In this document: in pieces, positions 1-9,800 of the stretch | How positions within the stretch are numbered: position 1 is the stretch's first letter | How the letters are laid out: each line of letters begins with the position of its first letter | From: Limnephilus marmoratus | Lineage: Eukaryota > Arthropoda > Insecta > Trichoptera > Limnephilidae | Assembly: GCA_917880885.1 (NCBI GenBank) | Contig: OU862927.1 | Location: forward strand, 19,485,450-19,549,449 | Direction: 5' to 3' | Length of the DNA stretch: 64,000 nt | Notes under the pieces: model-generated | Seen by the model: only the letters and a program-made list of their open reading frames with translations | Databases searched by the model: none | Told to the model about the DNA's origin: nothing | Translations under genes and position numbers: made by a program

Positions 1-167
1 TCTATTTTATTTAGATTTTTCGAATTTCTCTTAAGTGCACAATATTTTAGTATGTAACCGAATCCCATATCCCATGTATGTACACCTACACTTACAGATA
101 ATCCAGAAGTTTCAATTGTTCCCATTACATACTTACCTATTGCATAATGTTATTCTATTTCTGTTAT
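1..167. other. AT-rich sequence, nothing recognised
   Basis: Low-complexity A+T-rich DNA to the left of the first MITE. No coding, RNA or repeat feature is supported. Confidence 0.5.
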
Positions 168-1036
168 AATAGGCCACTTGCATCAAATTTTTTTAAATTT
201 TTTTCCGGTTTAGGCAAATATTCTAAGACATTCTGTATTTTTTTTTTTTTTTTTATCGTATTTTTGAAACCCTGGGGATTTTTTGAAAATTTCAATCCGA
301 TAAATCAGACCATTTTTTATAAACCGGAAAGACGGGACGTAATTTTATAGGTGTGAAAAAACGATAATTACATAGCCGAAAATCATTTGAAAAAAAAAAT
401 AACGTTTTCCACACGAATGGCACAAGAGAATAACGAGGCATACCAAAAATATTACATCTCATAAATATTTTTTTCTTTGATCCATCTTATTGACCATAAA
501 TCATTATAATGAACAGCGTCTATATTACTAAATTCAATGTAATATACTTGTACTTGTAAATTATAATAATAATAAGAATATTATAAAATTTAATTTTGTT
601 AAAATCAGCACCATAATCATTATACTTCTAAAACACGTACCGACATCATCTGCACGTTCTGAAGAGCACCCCGTAGATCATTAAAAGTACGGGGTTCTCT
701 TCAGAGCATCTGTCAAAAAGTGAAACCAAATGATAAGTTCGCAGAGAACAAACAATAAATCTAGTGAACGAATTAAAAAATTCGCCTGAAATCAAAGTGA
801 TGCCATATAAAAAAATAAATCAGTGTGGAATTTTAAAAAAATAATTGGAACATTTTCGGCGACGGGACATTTTCATGTAGTGACGTCACGAGCCTAAATA
901 ATGGATTTATTTATTTAAAATTAACAAAAACTGTACATTTCTAAACAATTTTACCAACATTTTCTTAATCTTAGTAAAAAAATCTATCCACATGATTTTT
1001 TCCAAGTCGTTATGAAATCCATGCAAGTGGCCTATT
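168..1036 (-). mobile_element. MITE family A, copy 1 (869 bp)
   Basis: A non-autonomous DNA-transposon-like element bounded by perfect inverted ends AATAGGCCACTTGCAT (left) and the reverse complement at 1021-1036. It matches a second copy at 14623-15450 in the opposite orientation along most of its length, including a CGTGACGTCAC-type core near the right end and an internal hairpin at about 657-708. There is no credible transposase ORF. The superfamily is unassigned and no target duplication is clear. The 67-residue ORF at 147-350 runs through the left end and looks fortuitous. Confidence 0.85.
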
Positions 1037-1190
1037 AGTGTAACTCGCTCATCAAGCACAAGAACTAGTTTCTTCTTTGGTGAGATTGCAATTTTAAATA
1101 ATTTGTGTACCGATATGTAATTTATATAAAACCACTGTACTATATATCTATATTAAATAAAAATAAATTATAATAAAAATAAATAAAAAA

Positions 1191-1320
1191 CTAACACCTC
1201 TTCGAAAAGTCGTTAAAAACTAAATTTTGAAAAACAGTCCATAACATAACCTAACCTAACATAACCTATTTACCTAATTTTTTACATCCCTTTTAATGAC
1301 GTTTCAAAGCAGGTGTTAAG
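1191..1320. repeat. Foldback repeat with TTAGG-like core
   Basis: The ends are imperfect inverted repeats: AACACCTCTTCGAAAAGTCG on the left against a reverse-complementary stretch ending in GCAGGTGTT near 1318. The centre contains ATAACCTAACCTAACATAAC, two units of the insect TTAGG telomere motif on the other strand. A related element lies at 12163-12345. It is a MITE-like foldback with no coding capacity. Confidence 0.55.
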
Positions 1321-1440
1321 TTGATTTATTTCTGAGTTGTCCGGTCACCGCCAAATACATCTATATTATTTATTGTCATGAGTACTAAGTTTATTTTTTG
1401 TATTTGTTCGGCATTGTGTAACAATTTCTAGACATTTTAT

Positions 1441-1607
1441 TTTGAAGAGTTTTCATTTTCAGTGTACATTTGTTACTTTACATTTTAAATCACTACCAAA
1501 CTAAAAGTTTTAAGTTTGCTAGTGAATGACACGGATGTGTCGAAACCGGTAGCAGAAATTTTAAAATATAGTAACAAATGTACATTGAAAATTGAAACCC
1601 TTCAAAG
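1441..1607 (+). mobile_element. Foldback element with degenerate hammerhead-like motif
   Basis: Inverted arms 1441-1497 and 1547-1607 share blocks such as AGTGTACATTTGTTACT. On the plus strand at the inner end of the right arm lies a hammerhead-like core: box CTAGTGA (1519-1525, the canonical CTGATGA with its central GA swapped), hairpin GACAC-GGAT-GTGTC, GAAA (1542-1545), 3-bp helix ACC/GGT (1545-1550) and GTA as the cleavage-type triplet. The flanks GTTTGC and GCAGAAA could form helix I. Because the box is mutated, catalysis is doubtful. It is probably a small retrozyme or Penelope-derived relic. Confidence 0.55.
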
Positions 1608-2184
1608 CAAAAAGCATCAAGTTTAATTTGTAGAACTCCATTTTAATTTTAATTTCTTTTATATATTCAATAAAAAAAAAATCAATATAAAAAACAGTTT
1701 ATTTATTACACAGCAGAACATCCATATTGTAAGTATTTTTTTGTATTTATTTATTATATTTATTGTACCTGCAGTCTTCGTAAAAAGTGTGTGAAAATAA
1801 TACAATATTTTTTTTACGTTTTCAAAACTAGTTCCCTAGTGCCCTATTGAGCGCATTTAAAATTATCGTGACGATTTACGGTTACTGTACCGTGACGGCA
1901 TAATAAAGGCAATAAACATACGTTCTTTATCACAATAATGCTGCAGCTCTTTCAAAAGATTAGATACACAATGTACGAAGGTCTATTTCCTCCAAAGGAA
2001 AAAAGTCATAATTTTCTTGCATTTTTCACACACACGGTACCGTGATATCTACGTAAACCCTTAAAATACTACTAGCCGTAACGATGATTTTAAGTAAGTA
2101 TGGTATATATCCATAATGATAATATTGAAGTGTAAGTGAATTCCAACATCGAAGGTCAATGCGATGATGGTTGTGCTTTTGTTC
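1608..2184. other. AT-rich spacer with one dispersed repeat
   Basis: Mostly A+T-rich. A stretch at about 1935-1955 (AATGCTGCAGCTCTTTC) resembles the starts of repeats at 4112 and, inverted, 21770. No gene is seen. Confidence 0.4.
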
Positions 2185-2891
2185 TTAAGAGGATATAACC
2201 AGAGAAAACCAGAAATATGTCATATTTAAATCAGATTTTAGACGTATTGACTCTTTCCCACAAAAAATTATAAATTGATTTCGAAAGATTGTTCTTTTAT
2301 CTAGGGTACGCATGTTTTAAATTTTGAGAAAAAATGTTTATTTTCAATATAATAAGGTTATACCATAGGTCGTTGGCAGATTTTTTAAATTTTTAAAAAA
2401 GATTTTGTATTATACAACACCCATTTCAAATCATATAATCATGCAGTAAAATAAATTAATACATTATCTGGGTATCGCATGTTTCAGAATTAAAATTTTA
2501 GTTTAAATAAAATCATTAAAAAATATGTACGTTCATGTGTTTCTTGACAAAAATTGTCCGTCTATGTATTTATTTGCGCACTTGCAAATTAACATATTTC
2601 AGATTTTTTTACATTCTTATTTATCTTAGACAAATAAATACTATGATCTAAAAATAATTACAATAATTACATCATTTTAATAGTTTCATCATCACGCCTT
2701 TCAGCATTTTTGGATGTAGGTATAAATTAAAGCAATTTTGGAATGAAATAAAATCGGTATTGATTTATAATTTTGAAAAAGCTGGTACGGAGAATAATTA
2801 ATCTTTCTCGTTGGAACCGCCCTGTACGATCGTAAGAACAACTTTCGACGAAAAGTGGATTTTTGAGCCCTGGCTGGTTAAACGCTCTTAA
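2185..2891 (+). mobile_element. TTAA-type MITE, copy 1 (707 bp)
   Basis: It begins TTAAGAGGATATAACCAGAG and ends with the inverted counterpart (CTGGCTGGTTAAACGCTCTTAA region, 2870-2891), so TTAA flanks both ends. Landmarks shared with the other copies are a block at 2363-2373 (AGGTCGTTGGC) and CATCACGCCTTTCAGC near 2691. TTAA target sites with short imperfect ends are typical of piggyBac-type transposons, but no transposase is present, so that assignment is inference. Further copies: 26599-29307 (interrupted), 36005-36265 (partial), 37038-38292 and 60505-61225. Confidence 0.85.
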
Positions 2892-3667
2892 ACACACTTA
2901 ACATCGACAAAACACAATATATGACATTTTCCATACGCAAATACAATATACCCAACAACTGCCCTAAACCAATCATCCACTCGTGTCCACTCAATTTAGA
3001 CAATCCGGAAACCACATCTAATATTAATTGTACGTGTTCGACCCTCAAATCATCAAAAGTAGTTAAATATTTGGGAATAATCATAGACAACCAACTACGT
3101 TGGGAAGCTCACATCGGTGACACAGTAAAAAAACTTCGTAAACTCTGCCATATATTCTACTCCCTTAGGTCTACCTTAGATTTACAGACTCTAAGAAGCG
3201 TATACTTTGCCCTTTTCCAATCCATAGCAACATACGGTATAGTGGGATGGGGTGGTTGTGCTGAAACCATTATTAGACCAATTATTTTGTTCAAAAACTA
3301 ATTCTGAGAATTATATTTAAATGTCAACCTACCCATCCGTCAAATAAACTCTTTGCAAAAAATCAGGGTCTTAGATATTCGACAGCTATTTACTAAAACA
3401 AGCATTTGTTATAAACGAAAAAATAATCTACTAATCGCTCCACAACATCAAGCACACACCCGCTTTTCATCAAACCTGGGTTGCGTGGTCCCAAAAACTA
3501 AAACCTCATTCGCTCAACGTCAATTCTGGTTCATCGCTCCTAAAATATATAATGCTCTGAGTACTGACATAAAGTCAAGTAATTCTAATTCTCTTTTTAT
3601 AACACGTGTACTACATTGGATTTTTGAAAGGGGACGAACGTACTTCAAAGAATTCCTGAGTTCTTAA
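2885..3667 (+). pseudogene. CR1-like LINE reverse transcriptase, C-terminal part
   Basis: A 5'-truncated fragment of a non-LTR retrotransposon reverse transcriptase. Reading is open from about 2885 to 3301 (thumb region, with LTLNIDKTQYMTFS-like and KYLGIIIDNQLRWEAHI motifs and the C-terminal YGIVGWGG segment). It resumes in another frame at 3353-3667, which holds the terminal block TKTSFAQRQFWFIAP. The catalytic palm (GVPQG, FADD) is absent. The break near 3300 is a frameshift. It abuts the right end of the TTAA MITE; the left flank of that MITE does not continue the reading frame, so the truncation predates or coincides with the MITE insertion. Clade placement (CR1/Crack/Daphne-like) is by C-terminal style only. 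Confidence 0.8.
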
Positions 3668-4108
3668 CACTACATTTTAATTATTAATTTTTGCATTTCA
3701 AAATTTTAATTTCCATTCTAATTTTTATTTCTATTTTTCTTTAAAATGTTGTTTTTTTTTTCTCTTAGTTTTTCACAAAATTTTATTTAGGTTTTTAATT
3801 TAGATTTATATACTTATATGTTTTAATTTATATAGAACACTTGAGTTCTTAACATTTAATCTTAATTATTAATTTTTGTATTTCAAAATTTGAATTTGAA
3901 TTTTCGTTTTTATTTCTACTTTTCTTTAAAATATGATCTTTTTTTTCTCTTTAGTTTTAAGTATTTCTTAATATTTTTTGGAATGTTAAAATATTAAATG
4001 TACGACTACCACAACACGGGCATTAGATGAGTGTGGTAGCCAAAAAAAACAAATATCTGTTACTAATAAAAAATTTATGAAATAAAAAAAAAAATAAATA
4101 AAAAAAAC
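3664..4108 (+). repeat. LINE 3' UTR with tandem duplication and terminal hairpin
   Basis: The untranslated tail of the LINE at 2885. A segment starting GAGTTCTTAAC is repeated in tandem (about 3658-3780 and 3842-3965, period about 180 bp). Near the end is a stem-loop, CTACCACA (about 4006) pairing with TGTGGTAG (4032-4039), followed by an A-rich AATAAA-type tail ending near 4108. Confidence 0.65.
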
Positions 4109-4109
4109 A

Positions 4110-4325
4110 TATAATGCTGCAGCTCTTTCTTACACACTAAATAACAAAAGTCGAAAATGAGACAAACGGTGAAGGTATCTCTGCATCCTCCAATAGGAAA
4201 CATACAATAATTATCATCTACCTCAAACGCCTAGAGAAAATGAAACGCAATTCCCGTAACCATGTCCGAGCCGTAATCTGTCTGTTTCTTTCAAAGGAAA
4301 AATATTGACTGAAAAAAAAACTTAA
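4110..4325. repeat. Dispersed repeat related to 21570-21690
   Basis: The stretch TATAATGCTGCAGCTCTTTC at 4111 and GTCGAAAATGAGACAAACGG at about 4151 reappear, inverted and diverged, at 21610-21690 inside a Helitron-like element. Function unknown; possibly a Helitron internal segment. Confidence 0.45.
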
Positions 4326-4799
4326 AATTAACTTTGAAATTTGATGTTTTGTTCAAATTCTGTGAAACTACCCTCGTTAATAATTCCATAGAAAAGCAAT
4401 GTGAATTTGATGATATCTGAGCGAAGGTTTTTTGTACCGTGTCCATAAATAAATTGCTCGGTTTTTTAAAACCCAGTCTGCCTAATTATTAAGTTCGATA
4501 AAGGATAAAAATGAGGACAAAAAACTCTATTTAGCACGCGAGGACAAAATTAAAATTAAAAGCAGTATATATTTTATTCTCAGATTTATTATTAGTCGGA
4601 TATCTAAGTTTGGTAACAGAGGTGACCTCTTTATGGAAAAAATTACTGAGGTGATATTTTTAAAGTAACCGTTCTTTTTAACATCAGTATATAATGCTGC
4701 GTGTACATGCACTAACACGAACGCGAGCCGAGCCACGAATTATTATTATTTTTTTTTTTTTTTTTTTTTTAATGTAGCTATTACTTTGTGGTTATCCAT
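4326..4799. other. AT-rich spacer with poly-T tract
   Basis: No supported gene. A long T run lies at about 4750-4770. The short ORF at 4527-4736 (minus) shows no recognisable motif. Confidence 0.4.
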
Positions 4800-5168
4800 T
4801 ATAGAAAAATGAAATAATTTAACTTTGTATAAACCACTTATTTGATGCGCAAATCCGACCGGTTTTGGAACAAACGTTCCTTCGTCAGCTTATACTAATT
4901 TGACAGTTTCGAACAATGTTTTATTATGGTAGGGGTGGAGCTGTTGCTAGATAATAATGTAGATTGGGTAGGTAGGTATTAGTATAGAGTGGGTGGGTAG
5001 GGGAACAAATCCATGATTGGTTATAAGCTTAAATAAATTAAATAATAAAATTGGTTATAAGGTAAATTAGTATAAGCTTTCCCTGACGAAGGAACGTTTG
5101 TTCCGAAACCGGTCGGATTTGCGCATCATATAAGTGGTTTATACAAAGTTAAATTATTTCATTTTTCT
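4800..5168. mobile_element. Inverted-arm element with hammerhead-like motifs
   Basis: Arms of about 100 bp (4803-4898 and 5068-5166) are near-perfect inverted repeats around a 165-bp unique spacer. The right arm carries a hammerhead-like core on the plus strand: CTGACGA (5083-5089), one extra A, hairpin GGAAC-GTTT-GTTCC (5091-5104), GAAA (5105-5108), helix ACC/GGT (5108-5113) and C5114, giving a GTC cleavage triplet. TCC and GGA, then AGC and GCGC, can form helix I with an internal loop. The left arm has the same motif on the minus strand, but its GAAA reads AAAA and its upstream helix-I strand is shortened, so it is degenerate. It is probably a retrozyme or Penelope-derived non-autonomous element; the extra base after the box departs from the canonical fold. 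Confidence 0.75.
5083..5114 (+). ncRNA. Hammerhead-like ribozyme core
   Basis: The best-conserved single core in the left half of the window: box CUGACGA, stem II with a GUUU loop, GAAA, three-base-pair helix III and GUC. In the known family, cleavage would fall after C5114. The minimal helix III resembles Penelope-type hammerheads, which are thought to work as dimers. Whether the extra A5090 is tolerated is unknown. Confidence 0.55.
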
Positions 5169-5184
5169 ATTATTTTATTATTTA

Positions 5185-5460
5185 TTATTATTATTTATTT
5201 ATTCAACGCCCAGAGGGCTTTAACATGTTTGGTAGTACAATTAATTCATGACAGATGATTTTTCAACAGATAATGAAATAATAAAAATAAAATTAGATAA
5301 AAAATGCACATAAGTCACAAAAATAGAAAAAAAAAATACAGCGATTTCATAAGTTTACAAAAACACACATATGTTTAGGAATAGTATTGGAATATGTTAC
5401 TAAAGGAACGGAGAAGTACTGGAAAGGAACGAAGCCGCCTGAGGTTGCTTCATTTTTCTC
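5185..5460 (-). repeat. LINE 3' end on minus strand (UTR only)
   Basis: A (TTTA/TTA)n tract at 5180-5203 is the A-rich tail of a minus-strand element. It is followed by a small hairpin GCCC/GGGC (5208-5218) like those at other LINE ends here. Sequence to about 5460 would be its 3' UTR; no coding remains. Confidence 0.45.
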
Positions 5461-5496
5461 GTAATTCTTGGGTCGGTTCTCGGAAATACTTGTGTG

Positions 5497-5575
5497 TTAA
5501 TAATAATAATAATAATTGGATAATTTGTATAGCGCCATTTTTGTGAAAAATCACCACAAGGGCGCTTAATACGCA
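5497..5575 (-). mobile_element. L2-type LINE 3' terminus
   Basis: On the minus strand this reads GCGCCCTTGTGGTGATTTTT, then a GGCGCTATACAAATT block, then an (ATT)n tail. It matches the end of the L2-type element at 42015-43858. The GCGCC/GGCGC pairing gives a terminal stem-loop. It is 5'-truncated with no coding. Confidence 0.75.
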
Positions 5576-5674
5576 GCATTAGACTTTAGGCCCTGGCTAA
5601 ACGAGCGGTTTTCTCGCCATTCTTCATTTCTAGCAGATACTTTAATAGTACACAACTGCTAACCCTGTACTAAT

Positions 5675-6150
5675 CGCAAGTGCGCCCTAAGATTGAATTT
5701 GGCAGCCACCTCTGGTCTGGAGCTCCAAAATACCAATAAAAAACCTTTACTCTGTGCACAGAAACGGGCGGTCCGTTTGATAGATTCTCTCATCTTAACA
5801 GACGGACTGCAATCTTTAGAGCATAGGCGTCAGGTGGGAATGCTGTCCTTGTTCTACCGGTATTACAATGGAAGTGCTGGAACATGGAACTAGCGTCATT
5901 GATCCCCTCGGCACTGGTGTATAGTCGGGAAACACGTCAAATACGCGCCCAACATTTGTACACGGATGACTCGTTCTTGATTTCAACGGCTCGGCTCTGT
6001 GTTTCCTTCCTCCTACAACATGAGTCTCTTTAAGACTTTTTCTTTCCTTTCCCCAAAAAGACCCTCCACACAGCATCTTCAAAGATGACATATGCCCTGA
6101 GGGAGATTATCTTCCTCAGGGCCTCCTGTGTGGAGTTAATGTAAAAAATA
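5675..6150 (+). pseudogene. Partner LINE, reverse transcriptase C-terminus and tail
   Basis: A degenerate 3' end of the LINE thought to serve SINE family S1. The plus strand shows the post-catalytic block VRPKIEFGSHLWSGAPKYQ (about 5680-5737), then frames broken by stops and shifts through LEHRRQVGMLSLFYRYYNG and RETRQIRAQHLYT. The 3' part contains GACCCTCCACACAGCATC, the CCCTGAGGG...CCTCAGGG stem-loop and the end GTGTGGAGTTAATGTAAAAA. No catalytic domain is present. Other copies: 16801-16981 (+) and 19369-19855 (-). Confidence 0.75.
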
Positions 6151-6163
6151 AAGGAAATATACC

Positions 6164-6577
6164 TAACATACCTTTGCTTTGAAGGTATAATGTCCGTTTA
6201 ATAGAATCGCCCGGTAATGGGAAGTTTGTCAGTGCTCCACTGTATCTTACAATCATAATCTATTTTGATAGGCACCCACCTCTTCGAAGCATGCATAAGT
6301 AATCTGCCATATTTGTAATTTAATAATTGGTACACTACACTTGATTATGAAGATCTTACAGTGTTCTGCAAAGTGATACTGTTGGCTTGCCTGATGGCTG
6401 AACGCCAAAATACACAAAAAACTATAATATTTATTTCATATTTTTAAAACTGCTAATAGATAGTGGAAAGATATTGTAATGATTTCAAATCAACAAGTCG
6501 TTAAACTTTTCCACATTTTATTAACAGATCGTACGTACATGTTTCAGCCTGTCACGATCATTTTCTATTTGTAATTA
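6164..6577. other. No recognised feature
   Basis: A+T-rich. On the minus strand a GATCGTGACAGGCTGAAAC stretch near 6543-6561 is faintly hammerhead-like and lies downstream of the Penelope fragment, but it lacks a clear box. Confidence 0.35.
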
Positions 6578-6817
6578 TCATGGTTTTTTTAACTGTATCA
6601 TGTCAGTTAGGTGATTAGCAATCTCTGAAAAAATATTATTATTCAAGCATCTTAAAAGTTCTGTGCTTCTGATATTTATATTTCTAGTTGTCTTACCTAT
6701 GTAGAACGAAGGACAATCATTGCAACATAGTTGGTAAATGCCTGAGTGGCTTAATTTCTCTGCTCTGTTCTTTCCGGGAATCCCGCAATTACCCCCAGCC
6801 CTTTGCTTACCTCTCAC
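6578..6817 (-). pseudogene. Penelope-like GIY-YIG endonuclease fragment
   Basis: The 79-residue minus-strand frame contains the GIY-YIG signature: SGIYQLCCNDCPSFYIGKT at about residues 26-44, followed by R-rich helices and SEIANHL, the usual order in the C-terminal endonuclease of Penelope-like retroelements. The family cuts DNA for target-primed insertion. The reverse transcriptase is missing and the part after IANHL is lost, so this is a relic. A second Penelope C-terminus lies at 58340-58517, and hammerhead-like loci occur elsewhere in the window. The first Met is not necessarily biological. Confidence 0.8.
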
Positions 6818-7485
6818 TCAAACACCTAAAATTTGTATATCTGTCAACATTCTGTATCATAGTTTAGTTATAATATTATCCTGATAATATTAGCCACATC
6901 TTGTCCAATAAGCGACCGCTGGGCAAAATGTGGCCAAATTGAATAGATTCATACATTTTTTGGAATTTATTTTTAAATTGATATCCCCGTATTGAAAACC
7001 TTCGATAATTATTACATGGCTGACTTAGTAGTTTCACAGTTAAACAAGAGATGTCTCGCATCTCTTCTTAATTATTTGTTATTCACGTTCCGCGAACCGA
7101 AATTGTAAAACATTTTTTCTTACAAATCATTGATCAATTCTCAAAAATGCGTGTTCGAATACAAACTTATATACGCGATTATCAACTAGGACCTAGTCAC
7201 TAGGTCATAGACAATATACAGGAGTCATACTATTTAATGTGGCTCCGAATACGATCCGAATGGGTGCCACGAACGGCAATTAATCGTAAAATTCACGCGC
7301 TTATAAATTTAATGATTTTTTTATATTTTTTTAAGAATCCTAAAAAATTGGATAAACTGTCAAATAAAGGTTAATTCGATGTCTCTCTAACACTATAAGC
7401 AGTTCATTTGTCTCCATATAAATATTCGAAGTGTGAAATTTTTAATGAGGGACAGAAATTTCCAAACCGAACACTTAAAAATTTC
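6818..7485. other. No recognised feature
   Basis: A+T-rich sequence without a supported gene. The 61-residue minus-strand ORF at 6876-7061 has no motif I recognise. Confidence 0.35.
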
Positions 7486-8440
7486 CTAGCGTTCAAAGCT
7501 GAAATTTATTATATTGCGGAACTCTCCAGTATCTAATGAAGCTGGCTGTTTAGACGTGGTTTGTATGGCAATATCGCCTGAGCTCAACCATTTCACCGCA
7601 CCACTATTATATCGATAATAACGGTGGATGGCCACTTCTGGAACAGTGTACAGCGCTTGAGGAAGTAATTGCCGGGGAACCACGATAATTGGTTCGTGAT
7701 TAAAGCAAGGAACCCATGCGATAAACACATTACAATATACACTTCTATTTTATTAGAATTACTTCCAATTCATATAGTACGTACACCTATCTTGCTAATT
7801 TTCTTCAGGGTGGTTTTAGGTTTCCTTTGTTAAAACAATTTTAGGTTCCGATATAACAGAAGCAGAAGTTGTGATGAACCTGCTTTGTCGAATGGTTGGC
7901 GAATAATTTTTTTTCTTATAACAAATATGAGCATACTACCGACACCGGTGGGGTAGATTCGATAGCGGAATTAAAGGGGTCTGCAGCAATTGGGGCTGGC
8001 CTTTCGAAGACGGATTTATCTACTGGGGTAACGAAAGCATTCAACAAATCAGAATAGGTATCGAACCATATTAGGGGCGTCCCATCAATCACAAAAAAGG
8101 CCAAATCTGATGCCTCTTGGTGGATTTAGAACAAAATATTGTCCCACGTTTTAGGGGATGGTAAATTTTAAGTGGAAGGAACCACTTCGCTCGAGTCATA
8201 AATCGGCGAGTTTTGTAAGTAATAGGTTCCGCTAGTGACAAAAAAAGGCTCAGGTTTCGGATTGGATTTTTGGGTTATTTAGATAACGCAGATGAAAAAT
8301 GTGTTCGATCCCTTGTAATTGAGTGGGTTGTCAAGATCAAGATACGGCCAATATGTTCGTTCAAGTGGGATATCATTAAAGCTGAATTTATCTCTTGATT
8401 TTACGTGCACGAGATTCAAGAAAGTAATTAGTGAAACTAA
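7486..8440 (-). pseudogene. Unidentified broken coding region
   Basis: On the minus strand several segments read like real protein but in separate frames with stops between them: about 8440-8310 (contains PLERTYWPYLDLDNPLNYKG), about 8270-8165 (contains PFFVTSGTYYLQNSPIYD), 8104-7916 (contains DGTPLIWFDTYSDLLNAF) and 7728-7486 (contains PRQLLPQALYTVPEVAIHRY). Aromatic- and proline-rich composition, collinear order and one strand argue for a single decayed gene of about 300 residues. I do not recognise the family. A decayed viral or large-transposon structural protein, or a host exon, are possibilities only. It sits in the least repetitive stretch of the window. Confidence 0.4.
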
Positions 8441-9800
8441 TAAAAATTAATGTCCTGTCAGAACTTTAAATTATGTGCAAATTCAAGTATTTTTCTGAGT
8501 GCAGTTCACATAACTGAGTGATAAATTAATGTAAAAAACGTTGGAAAGTAGGTTTGACATGGGACCTATGAGATGGAAAGAGGGTAGAAGAGACAGAGAT
8601 CCTTGGGTCGGAGAACAGGCTGGTCGTGGGATTTCGAAGGGACGTAAACGGGGGATTAAACGCGCGGAACAAGAGTGTTGTGGCTCGTTGTGGACTTAGC
8701 GAAAACGAGAAGTGTTTGTTTGTTGAAACTAACTTCAGTGAAGATTGTGTAGTAATTTATGGTGTAAGATAAAGAAGTTCGGTGTTGTGTTATTTACTAA
8801 AAAGGGATAACAGTTGTTAAACCTCGCGATTGCCGTGCGATAAACATTTATATTTGGGAATAGAGACTTGATTAAAGTGTTGGACTCCTGTCATAATTAA
8901 TGATAATAATAATAATATATCTTTGCTGAACGAGATCTGCGAGATTATAACAAAAAAAATACAGACTCAGTGTTAATGCTTACCTACAGTGGTTTTAAAA
9001 TTACATAACTACAAAAGGATATCAACTGAAAACCCTAAATATGAACATTAGATAAGTGAAGAATATAAAACAGTTATAAATATAGGTTTTCCCAAAAATC
9101 CGCCACTGGACTAGCCGTGTTGAGGACGTAACATTTAAGTCGATTTATTTATTTATGCTACTTTTAAGTCGACTCGTGAACATGCCTAGACTTTTATTGA
9201 AATGTAATCACATAATAGATTGGTTACATAAATAGTAATTGCGACGTATCATTCATTATATAGAGGAAAAAAATATAACAATAATAATAATAACCCAGTA
9301 GAAAACATTCCATCCTTCAGTTAAAAGACAGTACAACGATTAAAATAATAATAATAATAAAAATTCATTAATAAAAGAGAAACCCCGTAATTAAAGCAGT
9401 TACAGTAGGGGATAGTGTTTAGGTAATAAAGGACAAGGACTACAGAATCATTGATTAGAATACGGAAAACTAAGTAGTCACAACAGACGGGTTACGGGGA
9501 CAAAATTTAATTTGTTAACGAATTGAAGGTGCCTTCTTGATAGTTTATGAGAGGGGGAAATTAATTTCACAACATTTAGGCTATGTTAGTTACAAGTAAT
9601 AAAGATTTCGTAGGAAGGGTTTTTTTTTTCTCCCCAGAGGTATGGGAAGTGGATTTAACATACAACTGTCGTTATTGACAATCGCGCTCGGTAAGTTAAG
9701 AAATTTTTAACATAAATTACAGGTCCTGCTGATTGCCGGTGGTGTGAATAGAACGCGAATCTTGGACAGTTAATTCCATGAGTGTCCGTATCGAATAGAT
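8441..9800. other. Non-repetitive spacer, nothing recognised
   Basis: Mixed-composition DNA with short AAT microsatellites (about 8900-8925, 9276-9300, 9345-9360). No transposon end or coding block is identified. Confidence 0.35.

Noticed and set aside
655..710. CTGAAGA box near 657 as another hammerhead
   Set aside because: No GAAA or closing helix follows; the surrounding inverted repeat is an internal hairpin of MITE A.
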